A DNA stretch of 64,000 nt from an uncultured Pontibacter sp. (GCF_947495565.1 NZ_CANLZM010000002.1:248001-312000), one strand, 5' to 3'. Positions 46,058 to 55,165 are shown, counted from the first letter of the stretch. The notes: a model not told the origin generated them from the letters alone. Program-made: numbers and translations.

Positions 46058-47212
46058 CTATTTCGTAAACTTTACATCGCCATACTTAGAGTTGATGCTT
46101 ACCACTCCTTTTGGCGATGTACCTCCAAACCTGCCTTTGTATTCGGCTGAGGTATAGCCCTTTTCGAGCGATGTTATTGTTACCAACGACTTATCTACAT
46201 TAAAGTTACCGAACTGCACATTTACATTAAAGTTGAAATTGGTATTGTCGGCAAAGTTCAGGCTTAAAGGGGTAAAGCCGCTGTCCAGAGAAATTTTGCG
46301 AATGTTTTTGCTGATGTTATCTACCTTAAAAGAACCGTACTGCACATCCATTTCAATTACATCTTCCAGGCTGCCCACGCTAAAATCACTGAACTTTGAG
46401 GAACCTTGTAAACCTCCGGCTTCTGCTACTTTCATGTCGGCGTAAGCCACACTAATGTTTCCTCCGTTAATGTATCCGCAGTTGCCGGAGCCATAGGCCA
46501 GTTTAACTGTATTGCCAGTGTTTGTCAGGCGGTCGCATTTCAGGCTGCCGTACTTCAAGTCCACATCTACTTTACCTTTTAAAGAGGCCAAGTAGATATC
46601 GCCAAAACTGTTTTTAACGGCAATGGCGTTCTCCGCTGGCATATAGATCGTGTAGTTAATCTCCAAACTTTTGTTGCTGTTATGCCCGTTTATGCGCATC
46701 GGTTGCTTTTGGGTACGGAAGGAATAGGTGTTGCCTTCGCGGCTCTCCTGAATCTGTATATTGTTCAGTATCTCCTGAGCTTTGGAGTCTGTTTCAGCGC
46801 GGGCGATAACGTCTACTTTCACACGAATTTCATTTTTATCCCAAGTGTTCACGTGCACTTTGCCCCATTGGTTTTCGATCTTTAGCGCATCTTTGCTGCT
46901 AACCTTAAAGGTTTTGTCTACTGTCTTGCGCTTTTCAGCATCATACATGGCTGCCTCTGCACTAAGGTTTCCGTTTTGGTTAATTTGGCCTAGGTGTTTC
47001 AGTTCTGCTAGGTTTTCGAGCACGGCCAGATGCTTCAGCTCCTTCAAGTCGGCTAAACTCTCCAGTTTCAGCTCATGTAGCGCTTGTAAGCTCGAAAGGT
47101 CTACGGTTACATCAGGGCAAGGCGTGTGGTCTTTGGCCTGAGCCACAGCCAACATAGGTGCCAGTGTCAGCACCAGCATGAGGCGTAAAGTGTTATACAT
47201 TTGAGGTATCAT
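46058..47212 (-). CDS. Secreted DUF4097-like (adhesin-type) beta-helix protein
   Basis: The 384-residue protein has a signal peptide (about 1-24), a leucine-rich charged segment, then repeated short beta-strands such as VNTWDKNEIRVKVDVIARAE, NSFGDIYLASLKGKVDVDLKYGS-like turns and GGNISVAYADMKV, typical of the DUF4097 beta-helix. Proteins of this type commonly follow ECF sigma factor genes. The start overlaps the anti-sigma gene by 20 bases. It is probably envelope-located. Its function is unknown. Confidence 0.82.
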   Translation of the reverse strand: MIPQMYNTLRLMLVLTLAPMLAVAQAKDHTPCPDVTVDLSSLQALHELKLESLADLKELKHLAVLENLAELKHLGQINQNGNLSAEAAMYDAEKRKTVDKTFKVSSKDALKIENQWGKVHVNTWDKNEIRVKVDVIARAETDSKAQEILNNIQIQESREGNTYSFRTQKQPMRINGHNSNKSLEINYTIYMPAENAIAVKNSFGDIYLASLKGKVDVDLKYGSLKCDRLTNTGNTVKLAYGSGNCGYINGGNISVAYADMKVAEAGGLQGSSKFSDFSVGSLEDVIEMDVQYGSFKVDNISKNIRKISLDSGFTPLSLNFADNTNFNFNVNVQFGNFNVDKSLVTITSLEKGYTSAEYKGRFGGTSPKGVVSINSKYGDVKFTK

Positions 47213-47849
47213 CGTTTTGTGGTTCTTGAATAGGTTGTTGTTTAATCTGCTCCAGGCTCTGGAGTACTTCCAACTGACGGTTCAGCACCTTGATCCGTAT
47301 CTGCAGGTTCTGGATCATGGCTCCTACTATTTCATCGGTATTCGGGGTGGTGTATAGTTGCTGCTTAAGCTGCACATAGCTGCTGTCGAGGCGAGCCAGT
47401 TCTTTGTCTATTATCTGTTGCTCGTCTAGGCCAAGCACTTTCAGGTCATACTCGCTCAGTTCCGATTTCTTAGCTTCGATCTGGTTCACATAGTATGCCT
47501 CCACTTCCGGCAGCTCTGGGGCTATGGCATTTATACTTTCCGGCGCGGCAGCGTTTATACTTTGTGTAGCAGCTAATGTATTGGCGGTATCAGGAGTTTG
47601 CTGCTTCATCAGGAAAATGGTAAGGCCACAGCCTAAGAGTAGTATAATGGCCGCCGCCACACGCATAAAGAAGAAGTCTGCGCTAAAGCTGGCACGTTCG
47701 CCAAAGCTTACTTTTATAACCTTGGCCTCTTTTTCGGGTGAGTTCTTGGGCAGCTCGTGGCATATTTGCTGCCACAGCTCCGGCCGCGGCTCGAATACAT
47801 CAAATTCCTCGCGGTTATCTTGAACAAACTTTTCTAATTTATCTTTCAT
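47193..47849 (-). CDS. Predicted transmembrane anti-sigma factor
   Basis: The 218-residue protein has a soluble N-terminus (MKDKLEKFVQDNREEFDVFE, then RPELWQQICHEL), one membrane helix (about 80-102, AAAIILLLGCGLTIFL) and a periplasmic coiled-coil tail. Position directly after an ECF sigma gene and this topology make it the likely anti-sigma factor, although the classic zinc motif is not visible. It overlaps the downstream DUF4097 gene. Confidence 0.78.
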   Translation of the reverse strand: MKDKLEKFVQDNREEFDVFEPRPELWQQICHELPKNSPEKEAKVIKVSFGERASFSADFFFMRVAAAIILLLGCGLTIFLMKQQTPDTANTLAATQSINAAAPESINAIAPELPEVEAYYVNQIEAKKSELSEYDLKVLGLDEQQIIDKELARLDSSYVQLKQQLYTTPNTDEIVGAMIQNLQIRIKVLNRQLEVLQSLEQIKQQPIQEPQNDDTSNV

Positions 47850-47883
47850 GGTAAATTTCCGTCATAATTCGGCTACTTTATAC

Positions 47884-48468
47884 TTAGGCCACAAACTGCG
47901 GCTCTCTCATAATCTCTAGCAGTTTTTTGCGCGCCCTGCTGTACTGCGATTTAGAAGTCGATTCTGTTATTTCCAGCACCGCCCCTATTTCCGCATGGTC
48001 GTAACCTTCCAGCAAGTATAAACTCAGCACAACACGGTATCCGTCTGGCAACTTCTGTATAGCGCGGCGCACCTGCTCCACCTGCCACTCCGAGTCATCC
48101 TCGTTTACCTCGTCCGGCACATCCGCCAGTGTCCGTTCATCCATCGGCACCAGTTCTGAGCGGCGTTTTCGGATGGCGTTTATGGCAGCGTTAATCACGA
48201 TCTTCTTCAGCCAGCTTCCGAAGCTTGCCTCGCCTTTATAGTTGTGCAGGTTTTTGAAGGCGCTCACAAATGCCTCCTGCAGCACATCTTCGGCTTCGGC
48301 GTAATCATTGGTAATGCGCATGCTCACGTTAAACATGGCTTTGGAGTATAGCTTGTAAAGCTCATACTGTGCCCTGTGGTCGCCGCCTTTGCAGCGTTCT
48401 ACCACCTGGTGGTTCACATCCTTATAGCCAAGTTTTTCCAAAGTTTTATGCTTAACCGGTTTTAGCAT
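47884..48468 (-). CDS. ECF-family RNA polymerase sigma factor
   Basis: The 194-residue sigma factor has region 2 (RAQYELYKLYSKAMFNVSMR, then DYAEAEDVLQEAFVSAFKN) and region 4 (LPDGYRVVLSLYLLEGYDHA, EIGAVLEITESTSKSQYSRA). It heads a three-gene minus-strand operon with its presumed membrane anti-sigma and a DUF4097 protein, suggesting control by an envelope signal. The DnaA-box cluster lies directly upstream. Confidence 0.93.
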   Translation of the reverse strand: MLKPVKHKTLEKLGYKDVNHQVVERCKGGDHRAQYELYKLYSKAMFNVSMRITNDYAEAEDVLQEAFVSAFKNLHNYKGEASFGSWLKKIVINAAINAIRKRRSELVPMDERTLADVPDEVNEDDSEWQVEQVRRAIQKLPDGYRVVLSLYLLEGYDHAEIGAVLEITESTSKSQYSRARKKLLEIMREPQFVA

Positions 48469-48587
48469 TTACATGCTGTAATGTTCTCTCATGCCCCCTT
48501 TCCCAATCTCTGCACTAAAGACACACCTCTATTGGCAAGGTTGCACTAAGTTGTAAAATTTTTTCAGATGTTTTTCGTTCTGCTGCC

Positions 48588-48784
48588 TTATCCACACTTT
48601 CCACATTGCACTGTGGATAATATTATAACATCCTATCTTCTTCATCTTCTTCATGTTAAGGCATAAAATATGCTATAACACAGCAATCCATTCATCATGG
48701 AAGCCTTACTTCTAACTATTAGCAGCACTTACTGACTAACATTATCCACATATCCACATACTACTTATTCACAATTGTGGATAA
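48588..48784. other. Cluster of DnaA boxes, candidate replication origin or DnaA-binding locus
   Basis: Perfect TTATCCACA boxes lie at 48588-48596 and 48742-48750, and in the opposite orientation (TGTGGATAA) at 48612-48620 and 48776-48784. TTATTCACA (one variable position allowed by the consensus) is at 48765-48773, and TATCCACAT, a near match, at 48751-48759. AT-rich runs such as AATATTATAACAT lie between. Five consensus sites in 200 bp are far above chance. The surrounding 676-bp gap (48469-49144) has no convincing gene. Ribosomal and secA genes on either side point toward it, which is unusual for an origin. Confidence 0.6.
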
Positions 48785-48970
48785 GTACAGGTTATTTTGG
48801 ATTTGTCTTTGAGCAGAGATAGTATAAGCATGGGTAAAAGGCCGCAACAACTCTCAAATAAGGAAACAAAATGTATAGAAAAGGTGCATAACTCAGCAGA
48901 AGCGAGAAACAACCGTGTAAAATATCTAGAAAATGACACAGCTATACTTTATGCACAATACCCGCAAACA

Positions 48971-49002
48971 AAAACGCCAGCCCTATAGTAGAGCTGGCGT
49001 TT
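48971..49002 (-). terminator. Terminator downstream of the ALDH gene
   Basis: Stem AAAACGCCAGC / GCTGGCGTTTT is T-rich on both sides. It overlaps an AAGTATAA word at 49002. Confidence 0.7.
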
Positions 49003-49021
49003 TATACTTTAGCTGAATCAC

Positions 49022-49137
49022 GATTTACAGGATCTTTAGGATGCACAGGATGTTCATGTTTGATCTAAAGCCTGTGTGTTTGGCCTATTTATTCCAAAGT
49101 ATAAAAATCCTGAAAATTTTTCTTAATCCTGTAAATC
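49022..49137. repeat. Intergenic element bounded by perfect 12-bp inverted repeats
   Basis: GATTTACAGGAT at 49022-49033 and its exact complement ATCCTGTAAATC at 49126-49137 bound 92 bases. The right end belongs to the dispersed TCCTGTAAATCCTG family (also at 10221 and 28983). Confidence 0.65.
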
Positions 49138-49144
49138 CTGATCC

Positions 49145-50722
49145 TTAATCCATGATATTAAACTTGATGCCTTGGGCAAGCGGTAATTCGCGGCCATAGT
49201 TTATAGTATTAGTCTGGCGGCGCATGTATACTTTCCAGGCATCGGAGCCGGACTCGCGGCCACCGCCTGTTTCTTTCTCGCCACCAAACGCGCCTCCTAT
49301 CTCTGCTCCGGATGTACCGATATTTACGTTGGCAATGCCACAGTCTGAGCCCCAATGACCCAGGAAAGCCTCTGTCTCCAGCAGGTTAGTAGAGAAAATA
49401 GCAGAAGATAAACCCTGGCGCACACCATTCTGAATCTCAATGGCATTTTCCACATCGCCGCTATACTTGATCAAGTATAAAATTGGGGCAAATGTTTCTT
49501 CCTGCACCATCTCGTAATGGTTCTGGGCTTCTACAATGGCTGGCTTTACGTAAGTACCGGTTTCGTAGCCTTCGCCACTCAATACTTCGCCACCTGTTAA
49601 CAGTGTACCGCCCTCCTGCTGCACCTTATCCAGTGCATTTGTAAAGGCAGCCACAGCATCCTTATCAATCAGCGGACCAACCAGCGTGGTGCTATCCAGC
49701 GGATGGCCTATCGGCAGGTTCGGGTATACTTTCAGCAGGCGCTCTTTTACCTGCTCATAGATGTTTTCATGGATGATGAGGCGACGGGTAGAAGTGCAGC
49801 GCTGACCGCAGGTACCAACGGCACCGAAAACGATAGCACGCAGCGCCATTTCCATATCAGCACTTTCAGTAAGTATGATCGCGTTGTTGCCGCCCAGCTC
49901 CAGCAGAGATTTGCCTAAACGGGCTCCTACAGCCTCGCCTACTTTCTTACCCATACGCGTAGAACCTGTAGCCGACACAAGCGGCACGCGCTTATCATGG
50001 CTCATCAAGCTACCGATCTCGGCATCACCAACAATCAGATTAAAAATACCTTCCGGCAGTTCGTTTTCGGCCAATACCTCACGGATAATGTGTTGGCACG
50101 CTACGCCTGTTAACGGTGTTTTCTCAGAAGGCTTCCAGATAATCACGTCGCCGCATACGGCAGCCAGCATGGCGTTCCAGCTCCAAACCGCCACCGGAAA
50201 ATTGAAGGCCGATATAACGCCTACAATTCCTAGTGGGTGGTACTGCTCATACATGCGGTGCTGCGGGCGCTCCGAGTGCATGGTAAAGCCGTGCAGCTGG
50301 CGCGACAATCCTACCGCAAAATCGCAGATATCGATCATCTCCTGCACCTCGCCCAGACCTTCCTGGTAAATCTTGCCCATTTCGTAGCTTACCAGCTTGC
50401 CCAATGCCTCTTTGTGCTCGCGCAGTTTATCGCCAATCTGGCGCACAATCTCACCGCGCTTCGGAGCCGGCATCTTACGCCAGATTTTAAAAGCCTCCTG
50501 TGCGGTGGTTACTACTTTGTCATAGTCTTCAGCGCTAGCCATGTTAACCGTGGCAATGGTGCTGCCATCAGCCGGAGAGGTAACGGAACGGGTAGTGCGT
50601 CCGTCCTGCCCGCCCCAGGCAAGGCCGGTGCTGTAAGCAGGGTTTGTATCTTTTATGCCCAGCTGATGCAGGACATCTGCTAGTTCTTTATTTAACGGCA
50701 ATTCGTCTATGGTCTGCTTCAT
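49145..50722 (-). CDS. Aldehyde dehydrogenase, ALDH7 (aminoadipic semialdehyde dehydrogenase) type
   Basis: The 525-residue NAD-dependent dehydrogenase has SATGSTRMGKKVGEAVGARL, LLELGGNNAI with the general-base glutamate, and the catalytic cysteine in GAVGTCGQRCTSTRR. The closing block NVNIGTSGAEIGGAFGG followed by EKETGGGRESGSDAWK is diagnostic of ALDH7/antiquitin and AmaB enzymes. These oxidise alpha-aminoadipic semialdehyde in lysine breakdown. The glutaryl-CoA-dehydrogenase-like gene at 10 kb would fit the same pathway, though unlinked. Confidence 0.94.
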   Translation of the reverse strand: MKQTIDELPLNKELADVLHQLGIKDTNPAYSTGLAWGGQDGRTTRSVTSPADGSTIATVNMASAEDYDKVVTTAQEAFKIWRKMPAPKRGEIVRQIGDKLREHKEALGKLVSYEMGKIYQEGLGEVQEMIDICDFAVGLSRQLHGFTMHSERPQHRMYEQYHPLGIVGVISAFNFPVAVWSWNAMLAAVCGDVIIWKPSEKTPLTGVACQHIIREVLAENELPEGIFNLIVGDAEIGSLMSHDKRVPLVSATGSTRMGKKVGEAVGARLGKSLLELGGNNAIILTESADMEMALRAIVFGAVGTCGQRCTSTRRLIIHENIYEQVKERLLKVYPNLPIGHPLDSTTLVGPLIDKDAVAAFTNALDKVQQEGGTLLTGGEVLSGEGYETGTYVKPAIVEAQNHYEMVQEETFAPILYLIKYSGDVENAIEIQNGVRQGLSSAIFSTNLLETEAFLGHWGSDCGIANVNIGTSGAEIGGAFGGEKETGGGRESGSDAWKVYMRRQTNTINYGRELPLAQGIKFNIMD

Positions 50723-50776
50723 GGTTTTATCTCTTTTATAGTTTTAACAGGCTCTTATACAAAGCTAAAAAATAAA

Positions 50777-50805
50777 AAAGCTTCTGCAAGGCTGCAGAAG
50801 CTTTC
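50777..50805 (-). terminator. Terminator of the HtrA gene
   Basis: Stem AAAAGCTTCTGCA / TGCAGAAGCTTT is followed on the minus strand by a T run. Confidence 0.85.
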
Positions 50806-50826
50806 TATAATTATTGGTATGGTTTA

Positions 50827-52317
50827 TTAACCTTTGCCAATCGGGTAATAAGCCTTCAGGCCATCTGGGTAAACGCCCTCAATGTATACTACGCCACCGT
50901 CAAAATTCTTCAGGTGCTTTTCTACGTCCGTAGGTTCGTTTACATCATACTTATCTATGCGGGTGATGATAAATCCATCCTTCATACCTGTATCACGGAA
51001 CTTGCTGTCTTTGACGTCTTTGATTTTTGCGCCGCCGTCAATGCCGAGCGTACTCATTTCCTGCTTGCTCACCGGCTCAAAGGTTGCCCCATCAAACGAG
51101 ATGGCCTTAGCCGTACTGCGCTTCACGAGCTCAGTGCTGTTGTTCAGGTTTCTAAGCGTTACATTGGCGGATCTGTCTTTTCCGTCTCGGATGTAAGCTA
51201 CTTTTACTTTATCGCCAGGGCGGTAGCGGGCAATTTGCTCCAGTAACTGAGATGATTTGCCCACGCTTACGCCATTTACAGCTGTTATCACGTCTCCGGC
51301 CTGCAGACCTGCTTCTTTGGCACCGCTGCCTTCCTGCACATCGGCAATATAAACTCCGTTCAGTGTTTTAAGTCCTTTCTCTTTTGCAAAAGCGGCATCG
51401 ATTTCCTGAATAGAGGCTCCAAGCAAGGCACGCTGCACTTCGCCATACTTTAACAGGTCATCCACTACCTTACTCACGATAGACGACGGAACGGCAAAAG
51501 AATAACCGGCAAATGAGCCTGTCTGAGAGGCAATGGCAGTGTTGATACCCACCAAGTCACCGTTCAGGTTTACAAGGGCACCGCCTGAGTTACCTGGGTT
51601 TACAGCGGCATCTGTCTGAATAAACGACTCAATGCTCATATCCTGTCTGGCGCTGGTGCGCAAAATGTTAATGTTACGGCCTTTGGCACTCACAATACCG
51701 GCTGTTACGGTAGATGTCAGGTTCATGGGGTTACCTACGGCCAGCACCCACTCGCCTACCTGCAAATCATCTGAGTTGCCGTAGCGTATGGTTGGTAAGT
51801 TATCGGAGTTCACCTTCAGCAAGGCAATGTCTGTGGTCGGGTCTGAGCCTACAAGCGTAGCCTCAAACTTACGCTTATCATCCAGCACCACCTCTATCTT
51901 AGAGGCCTTGTCTATTACGTGGTTGTTGGTTACGATATAACCGTTAGAGGCAATGATAACCCCTGAACCGGAGCCAACCTGCGGACCGCGCGGCACGTTC
52001 TGGCCAAATCCATCACCAAAAAATTCTCTCAGAAAAGGGTCCATCGGGCTGCTATAACGGTCAGAGGAGCGGACACTGTACTCTGTCATCACGTGCACCA
52101 CAGCTGGGGTAGACACCTGTGCTGCTTTAATAAAATTGAGCCCCTCGGGCACTACCGTGTTGCTGCTGCGCATGTCGCTAGTGTAGCGTACAGTAGGGTA
52201 CTGCTGCTCTGTCTGTACTACGTTGTTATCCTCCAGCACTTTGTAACTACCCACAGCCACACCACCGCCTACCACGGCCGAAAGCGCAACGCCAAGTATA
52301 AACTGTTTCGTCTTCAT
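50827..52317 (-). CDS. Do/HtrA-family periplasmic serine protease
   Basis: The 496-residue protein has an N-terminal membrane or signal segment (6-25), a trypsin-like domain with His133 (VTNNHVIDK), Asp163 (PTTDIALLKV) and Ser244 (NPGNSGGALVN), then two PDZ domains (about 295-385 and 405-490). It degrades or refolds damaged envelope proteins. It is divergent in position from nothing and follows the hsp20 gene on the same strand, which suggests a stress-related neighbourhood. Confidence 0.95.
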   Translation of the reverse strand: MKTKQFILGVALSAVVGGGVAVGSYKVLEDNNVVQTEQQYPTVRYTSDMRSSNTVVPEGLNFIKAAQVSTPAVVHVMTEYSVRSSDRYSSPMDPFLREFFGDGFGQNVPRGPQVGSGSGVIIASNGYIVTNNHVIDKASKIEVVLDDKRKFEATLVGSDPTTDIALLKVNSDNLPTIRYGNSDDLQVGEWVLAVGNPMNLTSTVTAGIVSAKGRNINILRTSARQDMSIESFIQTDAAVNPGNSGGALVNLNGDLVGINTAIASQTGSFAGYSFAVPSSIVSKVVDDLLKYGEVQRALLGASIQEIDAAFAKEKGLKTLNGVYIADVQEGSGAKEAGLQAGDVITAVNGVSVGKSSQLLEQIARYRPGDKVKVAYIRDGKDRSANVTLRNLNNSTELVKRSTAKAISFDGATFEPVSKQEMSTLGIDGGAKIKDVKDSKFRDTGMKDGFIITRIDKYDVNEPTDVEKHLKNFDGGVVYIEGVYPDGLKAYYPIGKG

Positions 52318-52339
52318 AAATTGCTTTAAACTTTACTAT

Positions 52340-52430
52340 ATATGATATTTTGAATTAACTATATCGTCTTTACTATAAACGGTATTTCTTTATACGATAG
52401 TATGTCCTTACCGATAAGTAGTTTTGCTTA
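52340..52430 (-). promoter_or_regulatory. AT-rich upstream region of the HtrA gene with repeated TATCG half-sites
   Basis: Three TATCG/CGATA-type words (in ATATCGTC, TACGATAG and ACCGATAAG) are spaced across about 60 bases. They could be operator half-sites for a stress regulator. No factor can be named and no clear promoter was found. Confidence 0.3.
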
Positions 52431-52446
52431 TAACTCCTAACTAAAC

Positions 52447-52479
52447 AAAAAAGAGGCCAAACTTATTGGCCTCTTTTTT
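52447..52479 (-). terminator. Terminator of the Hsp20 gene
   Basis: The perfect stem AAAAAAGAGGCCAA / TTGGCCTCTTTTTT lies shortly after the hsp20 stop. Confidence 0.88.
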
Positions 52480-52497
52480 AATGTGTTCAGAGCTTAT

Positions 52498-52998
52498 TTA
52501 TTTAGGCTCTCTGTTTTCTAATACAGCTTTTTTCTTCTTATCCACCTTGTTCTCAGAACCGGCTCCGGCCGAGATGTTGATCTGGCGCTTCATCACCTTT
52601 TTCTCATCCTTCGGAATATTCACCAACAGGATGCCATCGTTAAACTCTGCTGTAATCTTATCTGGGTTTACATTGTCAGGCAAGTAGAAAGTTCTGCTGA
52701 AGGAGCCATACTGCGTTTCCAGCATATGGTATCGGCGGCCTTCTTCCTGTTTCTCCAGTTTGCGCTCGCCGGTAATAGTTAATTTACCTTCCTGAAAATC
52801 AATAGAAATATCCTCCTTCTTCACGCCTGGCAAGGCTGCTTCAACCTCGTAACCATTCTCGGTTTCGCAGGCATCTACGTGCGGGGTAAACCCAGAGAAA
52901 TTCCTGGAATTAACAGACTCGTTATAAAATTTGTCTAACATAGCGCTAAAAGTGTTGGGCATGTTCTCTTGCATGCCGTTGTATCTTGTAAGTGCCAT
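52498..52998 (-). CDS. Hsp20/alpha-crystallin small heat shock protein
   Basis: The 166-residue holdase begins MALTRYNGMQENMPNTFSAM. The alpha-crystallin domain (about 40-135) has ENGYEVEAALPGVKKEDISI and FYLPDNVNPDKITAEFNDGI, then LLVNIPKDEK. A C-terminal basic tail follows. It binds unfolding proteins under stress. It is preceded by a perfect AAGGAGGT ribosome-binding site, rare in this phylum. Confidence 0.95.
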   Translation of the reverse strand: MALTRYNGMQENMPNTFSAMLDKFYNESVNSRNFSGFTPHVDACETENGYEVEAALPGVKKEDISIDFQEGKLTITGERKLEKQEEGRRYHMLETQYGSFSRTFYLPDNVNPDKITAEFNDGILLVNIPKDEKKVMKRQINISAGAGSENKVDKKKKAVLENREPK

Positions 52999-53003
52999 CT
53001 TGT

Positions 53004-53011
53004 ACCTCCTT
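53004..53011 (-). promoter_or_regulatory. Consensus Shine-Dalgarno of hsp20
   Basis: On the minus strand AAGGAGGT ends five bases before the ATG. Other genes in the window lack such a motif, so this site is exceptional and fixes the start. Confidence 0.85.
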
Positions 53012-53152
53012 TTTTAATTCTGCAAATTGATTTACAGCTATAGCATAGTAAAAACCATACCAACAGAATAATCCTTACAAATCATGAAATAATATCATTC
53101 ACAAAAGCAGGATGTATTCTAACTTACTGACTAATTTACAGTTGAAGGCTTT

Positions 53153-53947
53153 TTAATAAGTAATACTGGCAGTGTTCGGGGTGCTGTTAAAGGTATATTT
53201 TAGCTCCAGCCCTACAATTGGGGTAATGCGGTTGCGCTTTGTAGTATAACCGTCTTCCTGCAGTTGCCCCTGTTCGTCATATATCGGCGGAATGAGCACG
53301 TAGTAATAATCTGTTTGCCGCAAAAAGTATGGATTGATGCGCAGCTTATCGGTAAGCTCGTAGTTCAGGCTGAGGCGCAGGCGGGTACGGTCAATGGTGC
53401 GTTCTTCTGAAATTCCGTCTTTCTCTTTGCCAAGGTTCGACCGTATCATGGCTTCGTAATTTATACTTGGGGTGATGAATTTACTACCCAGCGGCAGACG
53501 CTTGCCCAGTTCTGCAGACAGTCTAAAACGACCAATCGCATCTTGCTCCTCCTGCTCTACATACTCAAACAGGAGCTGCTTGTTAAAGTATAAACTCTTC
53601 AATTGCCCGCTGTGGCGCAGAAACAAAGTATAAAACATGGTCTTCGGGAAGTCTTCTGCAGCGTAACGCAGCAAAGCGCCTCCGCGCCAATGGTCCGACA
53701 AGGTATGCTCGTAACCGAAACTAAGCTCCACACGCTCAAAGCTGCTTAGAATACCGGAATCCTTTAAGTCGTTAAAGTCGCTGTCGGTGTTGATGCGGTA
53801 GCCGTTGCGCAGGAACAGCAGCCCCTCATCGCTTACTTGATAGCTCACCTGCAGCTCCGGCCAAATAGTGGTGGGCGCGATAACCTTGCTCTGCGCTTGC
53901 GCCAGCATCGGCAGGAGGAGGAGCAGTATAAAGTATAGTTTTTTCAT
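53153..53947 (-). CDS. DUF2490-type outer-membrane barrel protein
   Basis: The 264-residue protein has a signal peptide (MKKLYFILLLLLPMLAQAQ), and strands typical of DUF2490 follow: WPELQVSYQV, VELSFGYEHTLSDHWRGGAL, RLRLSLNYELTDKLRINPYF and a final GLELKYTFN. Function is unknown. It lies 27 bases after the M20 peptidase gene and may be co-transcribed. Confidence 0.78.
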   Translation of the reverse strand: MKKLYFILLLLLPMLAQAQSKVIAPTTIWPELQVSYQVSDEGLLFLRNGYRINTDSDFNDLKDSGILSSFERVELSFGYEHTLSDHWRGGALLRYAAEDFPKTMFYTLFLRHSGQLKSLYFNKQLLFEYVEQEEQDAIGRFRLSAELGKRLPLGSKFITPSINYEAMIRSNLGKEKDGISEERTIDRTRLRLSLNYELTDKLRINPYFLRQTDYYYVLIPPIYDEQGQLQEDGYTTKRNRITPIVGLELKYTFNSTPNTASITY

Positions 53948-53974
53948 ATCGGTTTTATTAGCAGCATTAGCACG

Positions 53975-55165
53975 TTAGGCCGTTAACTCCTGCAGCGCCA
54001 CCCATGCCATCAGGCCTATGCCTGTTTCCAGAGCGGCTTCATCAATATTGAACGTTGGGGTGTGCACGCCGGAGGTAATGCCGCGCTCCTCGTTGCGGGT
54101 GCCGAGGCGGTAGAAGCAGGCCGGCACCTGCTGGGTATAGTAAGCAAAATCCTCGGCTCCCATCCACAGGTCCAGATCCACCACATTTTCCTCTCCTAAG
54201 TATGCCACTGCAGCCTTGCGGGCTACGCCTGTTACCTGCGGATCGTTTTGCAGGAAAGGATAACCGAATTTAATATCGATATCGCAGCTCCCTCCCATAC
54301 TTTCGCAAAGCCCTTCGGCCAGTTTCTTGATTTTCTGATGGGCTTCCTTGCGCCATACTTCGTTCATGGTCCGGAAGGTGCCTTCTATCTTTACCTCGTT
54401 CGGGATGACATTCGTCGCGCCCTTTGCCTCTATTTTACCGAACGACAGCACCGACGGCACTTTAGGGCTGGCATGGCGGCTCACAATCTGCTGCAGCGCC
54501 ACAATCAGGTGCGCCGAAATCAGTACCGGGTCTATATTCATCTCTGGCATGGCTGCGTGTCCGCCTTTTCCTTTCACGGTGATGTAGATCTCATCGGCGC
54601 TGGCCATGTACATACCAGACCGGAAGCCTACTTTGCCAGCAGACAGCATGGGGAATACGTGCTGCCCAATCATACTTTCAGGAGCAGGATTTTGCAAAAC
54701 GCCCTCTTTTATCATGATAGACGCCCCTCCCGGAAACTTTTCCTCACCTGGCTGAAACACCAGTTTAACCGTTCCTTCAAACTCATCGCGCAGGTCCTGA
54801 AGTATACGGGCCGTACCCAGCACCGAAGCCGTATGCACATCGTGCCCGCAGGCATGCATTACGCCTTCATTCTTCGATCTATAGCCCACCTCATTCGCCT
54901 CCACAATCGGCAGGGCATCCATGTCGGCACGCAGGGCAATGGTCTTTTTCTCCGGGTTCTTTCCTCTTATCAGGGCCACCACACCGGTATTTGCCATACT
55001 TTCAGCCTCAATACAATACTGCTCCAGCACCTGCTTTACATAGGCTGCAGTGTTGTATTCCTCGAACGAGAGTTCCGGGTTTGCATGGATATGGCGGCGC
55101 ACCTGCACCGTGTCGGGTGCGTAGGCTTTGGCGAGTTGCTTTATTTTATCTATTGCTATTAACAT
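53975..55165 (-). CDS. M20-family amidohydrolase (N-acyl-amino-acid hydrolase type)
   Basis: The 396-residue metallohydrolase has RRHIHANPELSFEEYNTAAY, the metal-binding MHACGHDVHTASVLG, and VFQPGEEKFPGGASIMIKEG, then the dimerisation domain and MGAEDFAYYTQQVPACFYRL. These are the marks of the hippurate/IAA-amino-acid/N-acyl-L-amino-acid hydrolase branch (M20D). It is probably cytoplasmic because no signal peptide is visible. Substrate is unresolved. Confidence 0.93.
   Translation of the reverse strand: MLIAIDKIKQLAKAYAPDTVQVRRHIHANPELSFEEYNTAAYVKQVLEQYCIEAESMANTGVVALIRGKNPEKKTIALRADMDALPIVEANEVGYRSKNEGVMHACGHDVHTASVLGTARILQDLRDEFEGTVKLVFQPGEEKFPGGASIMIKEGVLQNPAPESMIGQHVFPMLSAGKVGFRSGMYMASADEIYITVKGKGGHAAMPEMNIDPVLISAHLIVALQQIVSRHASPKVPSVLSFGKIEAKGATNVIPNEVKIEGTFRTMNEVWRKEAHQKIKKLAEGLCESMGGSCDIDIKFGYPFLQNDPQVTGVARKAAVAYLGEENVVDLDLWMGAEDFAYYTQQVPACFYRLGTRNEERGITSGVHTPTFNIDEAALETGIGLMAWVALQELTA

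Noticed and set aside
48797..48988. 63-residue plus-strand frame in the DnaA-box gap
   Set aside because: It begins right after the box cluster, runs into a terminator stem and shows no coding signature.
54248..55162. 304-residue open frame antisense to the M20 peptidase gene
   Set aside because: The peptidase frame has intact catalytic motifs; the antisense product is histidine/arginine-rich with no recognisable domain.
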